In this document: piece after piece, positions 5,448 through 7,082 of the stretch
Position numbering within the stretch: position 1 is the stretch's first letter
Layout: each line of letters opens with the position of its first letter
Assembly: GCA_004553575.1 (NCBI GenBank)
Contig: SFLA01000055.1
Span: forward strand, 1-7,082
Source of the DNA: Clostridiales bacterium
GTDB lineage: Bacteria; Bacillota; Clostridia; Oscillospirales; CAG-382
Length of the DNA stretch: 7,082 nt
Direction: 5' to 3'
The notes under the pieces: model-generated
Told to the model about the DNA's origin: nothing
The model's database searches: none
The model's input: only the letters and a program-made list of their open reading frames with translations
Program-made: the position numbers and the translations under genes

Positions 5448-6857
5448 ATGGCAAAAGTTAAGATAACAGAGACCGTTCTCCGCGACTCTCACCAGTCGCT
5501 TATAGCTACCAGAATGACCACAGAGGAGATGCTTCCCGCTCTTCACGCGCTTGACGAAGTAGGATATCATTCACTTGAAGCATGGGGCGGAGCTACCTTC
5601 GATTCCTGCCTGCGCTTTCTCAACGAGGATCCCTGGCACCGTCTCCGCGTTATTCGCGATAACGTAAAGAATACCAAGCTTCAGATGCTGTTCCGCGGCC
5701 AGAATATACTCGGATACAGGCATTACGCCGATGATGTTGTCGAATATTTTGTTCAAAAATCAATAGCAAACGGTATTGATATAATCCGTATATTCGACGC
5801 TCTTAACGATCCGAGAAACCTTAAAACCGCTATCAATGCCACCAAAAAAGAGGGCGGACATGTTCAGGCCGCTATTTCCTATACTACAGGACCGGTTTTC
5901 TCCAACGAGTATTTTGCAAAATATGCCAAGACACTTGAAGAAATGGGTGCGGATTCAATATGCATTAAGGATATGGCGGGTCTTCTTAAGCCCTATGATG
6001 CATACGATCTCGTGACCGCTATCAAATCTGTCTGCAGCATTCCGGTACAACTCCATACTCACGACACTGCCGGGCTTGCCTCAATGACCGTCCTTAAGGC
6101 GATCGAGGCAGGAGTTGACGTTGTCGACACAGCTATCTCTCCTATGGCAATGGGAACCTCTCAGGCGCCCACAGAGCCGATCGTAGCTACTTTGGCAAAC
6201 ACTCCGTTCGATACCGGTTTAAGCCTCGAGAAGCTTGACGTCGTGTGCAAGTACTTTACCAAGCTGCGCGAAAAGTATCTTGCTTCCGGTCAGCTTGACC
6301 CGAAGGTATTAAAAGTCAACGTAAATGCTCTTATTTATCAGGTACCCGGCGGAATGCTGTCCAACCTTATCTCCCAGCTCAAGCAGGCGGGTAAATCTGA
6401 TAAGCTCGACGAAGTGCTTGAAGAGGTACCGAACGTCCGCGCCGATGCGGGATATCCTCCGCTTGTCACTCCGACCTCTCAGATCGTCGGAACTCAGGCG
6501 GTATTCAACGTCCTTATGGGCGAACGCTATAAAACCGTAACCAAGGAATTCAAGGGACTTGTACGGGGCGATTACGGAAAGACACCCGTTGAGATCGATC
6601 CCGAGTTCAGAAAGAAAATTATCGGCGACGAGGAGCCTATTACCTGCCGTCCTGCCGATAACATCAAGCCCGAGCTTGACACGCTCCGCACCAAGTGCGC
6701 AGAACACATCAAGCAGGACGAGGATGTTCTCACCTACGCACTGTTTGACCAAGTCGCCACCAAGTTCTTCGAAAAGAGAGATATCGGCGATAAGATAAAC
6801 GCAGCTCTCGCCAACACCGACGCTAAGTATCACGTCAATATCCACGAGATTAAGTAA
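5448..6857 (+). CDS. oadA: Oxaloacetate decarboxylase alpha subunit, carboxyltransferase without biotin domain
   Basis: A 469-residue cytoplasmic carboxyltransferase that takes the carboxyl group from oxaloacetate, yields pyruvate and carboxylates the biotin of the carrier protein. The N-terminal HMGL-like TIM barrel has LRDSHQSL with D13, the fingerprint GGATFDSCLRFLNEDPW (47-63), LQMLFRGQN, IRIFDALND, K174 in CIKDMAGLL (the lysine expected to be carbamylated), and H203/H205 in LHTHDTAG; D13, K174 and both His match the metal and catalytic residues of OadA. The conserved PYC/OADA region follows, with VPGGMLSNL and GYPPLVTPTSQIVGTQAV. The protein ends where the linker to a biotin domain would begin in the ~596-residue Klebsiella OadA, in agreement with the separate carrier gene upstream. 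AAGGAGGA (5433-5440) is 7 nt before ATG. A pyruvate carboxylase B subunit is the alternative, made unlikely by adjacent oadB and no visible biotin carboxylase. Confidence 0.95.
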   Translation: MAKVKITETVLRDSHQSLIATRMTTEEMLPALHALDEVGYHSLEAWGGATFDSCLRFLNEDPWHRLRVIRDNVKNTKLQMLFRGQNILGYRHYADDVVEYFVQKSIANGIDIIRIFDALNDPRNLKTAINATKKEGGHVQAAISYTTGPVFSNEYFAKYAKTLEEMGADSICIKDMAGLLKPYDAYDLVTAIKSVCSIPVQLHTHDTAGLASMTVLKAIEAGVDVVDTAISPMAMGTSQAPTEPIVATLANTPFDTGLSLEKLDVVCKYFTKLREKYLASGQLDPKVLKVNVNALIYQVPGGMLSNLISQLKQAGKSDKLDEVLEEVPNVRADAGYPPLVTPTSQIVGTQAVFNVLMGERYKTVTKEFKGLVRGDYGKTPVEIDPEFRKKIIGDEEPITCRPADNIKPELDTLRTKCAEHIKQDEDVLTYALFDQVATKFFEKRDIGDKINAALANTDAKYHVNIHEIK

Positions 6858-6873
6858 TAACACCGTATTAAGT

Positions 6874-6909
6874 TTCCCTGCCTTACGCTTTACCGCGTGG
6901 GGCAGGGAA
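6874..6909 (+). terminator. Strong hairpin after oadA lacking a T-tract
   Basis: Arm 6874-6888 (TTCCCTGCCTTACGC) pairs with 6895-6909 (GCGTGGGGCAGGGAA) around the loop TTTACC: 15 pairs, two of them G-U. It begins 16 nt after the oadA stop. The following bases (GATTACGATAAGG) are not T-rich, so it is at best a partial or Rho-assisted terminator; it could instead protect the 3' end of the pump mRNA or mark a processing site ahead of the transporter gene. Confidence 0.5.
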
Positions 6910-6931
6910 GATTACGATAAGGGGAATAATT

Positions 6932-7082
6932 ATGTTTGACGCTTTTCTGGATGCCCTGTTGGATACGTTAAAGATCTTACCGGTGTTATTTATAACATAT
7001 CTGCTCATAGAAATTATTGAGCACAAAGCCGGTAATAAAGTCAACAGGCTTATCGCCGCTTCAGGGAAGGCAGGTCCTCTGC
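6932..7082 (+). CDS. N-terminus of a membrane protein, putative manganese/arsenic efflux family (3' end outside window)
   Basis: Fifty codons are visible from ATG 6932, preceded by AAGGGGA (6919-6925), and the frame is open at the window edge. The start MFDAFLDALLDTLKILPVLF continues into a first membrane helix (about 13-28), then IEHKAG (29-34) and a basic, amphipathic stretch ending SGKAGPL. From memory this resembles the N-terminus of a polytopic membrane family in Clostridia annotated as putative manganese transporter or arsenic efflux protein. That assignment rests on the DxLLDTLKxLPxLFxTYLxxExxEHK pattern only, so metal specificity is not supported here. It lies 74 nt after oadA, separated by the hairpin at 6874-6909, and may be read partly from the pump promoter. 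Confidence 0.6.
   Translation, partial: MFDAFLDALLDTLKILPVLFITYLLIEIIEHKAGNKVNRLIAASGKAGPL

Noticed and set aside
6309..6863. A 184-codon minus-strand frame antisense to oadA.
   Set aside because: No ribosome site or family motif, and its extent simply mirrors the strong codon bias of oadA.

Overview
The window looks like a chromosomal segment of a strictly anaerobic, fermentative Bacillota bacterium, most likely an uncultured gut or rumen Clostridia. This rests on family knowledge and no search was run. The indications are a Na+-pumping oxaloacetate decarboxylase with its biotin carrier on a separate polypeptide, strong AAGGAGG-type ribosome binding sites, a Gram-positive-type Hpt and moderate GC content. 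No mobile element, CRISPR array, tRNA or rRNA is visible.

Layout. (1) 1-2222, plus strand: the 3' part of a YfbR-type HD-domain 5'-deoxynucleotidase, then a xylose-isomerase-like TIM-barrel protein and an SDR of the D-mannonate oxidoreductase type. The last two are 10 nt apart and probably form one transcript for sugar-acid metabolism. (2) 2223-2566: no convincing intact gene. It holds a strong hairpin after the SDR gene, a start-less open frame preceded by a promoter-like sequence (gene remnant or small RNA), and a hairpin terminator shared with the convergent hpt gene. (3) 3115-2567, minus strand: hpt, hypoxanthine phosphoribosyltransferase, for purine salvage. (4) 3116-3322: a divergent promoter region. 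(5) 3323-6857, plus strand: oadG, a biotin carrier, oadB and oadA. Together these supply every subunit expected of a membrane-bound biotin-dependent decarboxylase that couples oxaloacetate decarboxylation to Na+ export. (6) 6858-7082: a strong hairpin without a T-tract, then the first 50 codons of a membrane protein that resembles the N-terminus of a putative manganese/arsenic efflux family.

How the pump genes work together: OadA moves the carboxyl group of oxaloacetate onto the biotin of the small carrier. The carrier brings carboxybiotin to OadB in the membrane, where decarboxylation drives Na+ out of the cell. OadG anchors and assembles the complex. No biotin carboxylase is present, which argues against an anabolic pyruvate carboxylase.

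Most of the window is ordinary metabolism. I see no clearly new system. The items most worth checking are the 2290-2542 interval, the Gly-to-Cys change in the SDR nucleotide-binding loop, and the T-less hairpin between the pump operon and the transporter gene.
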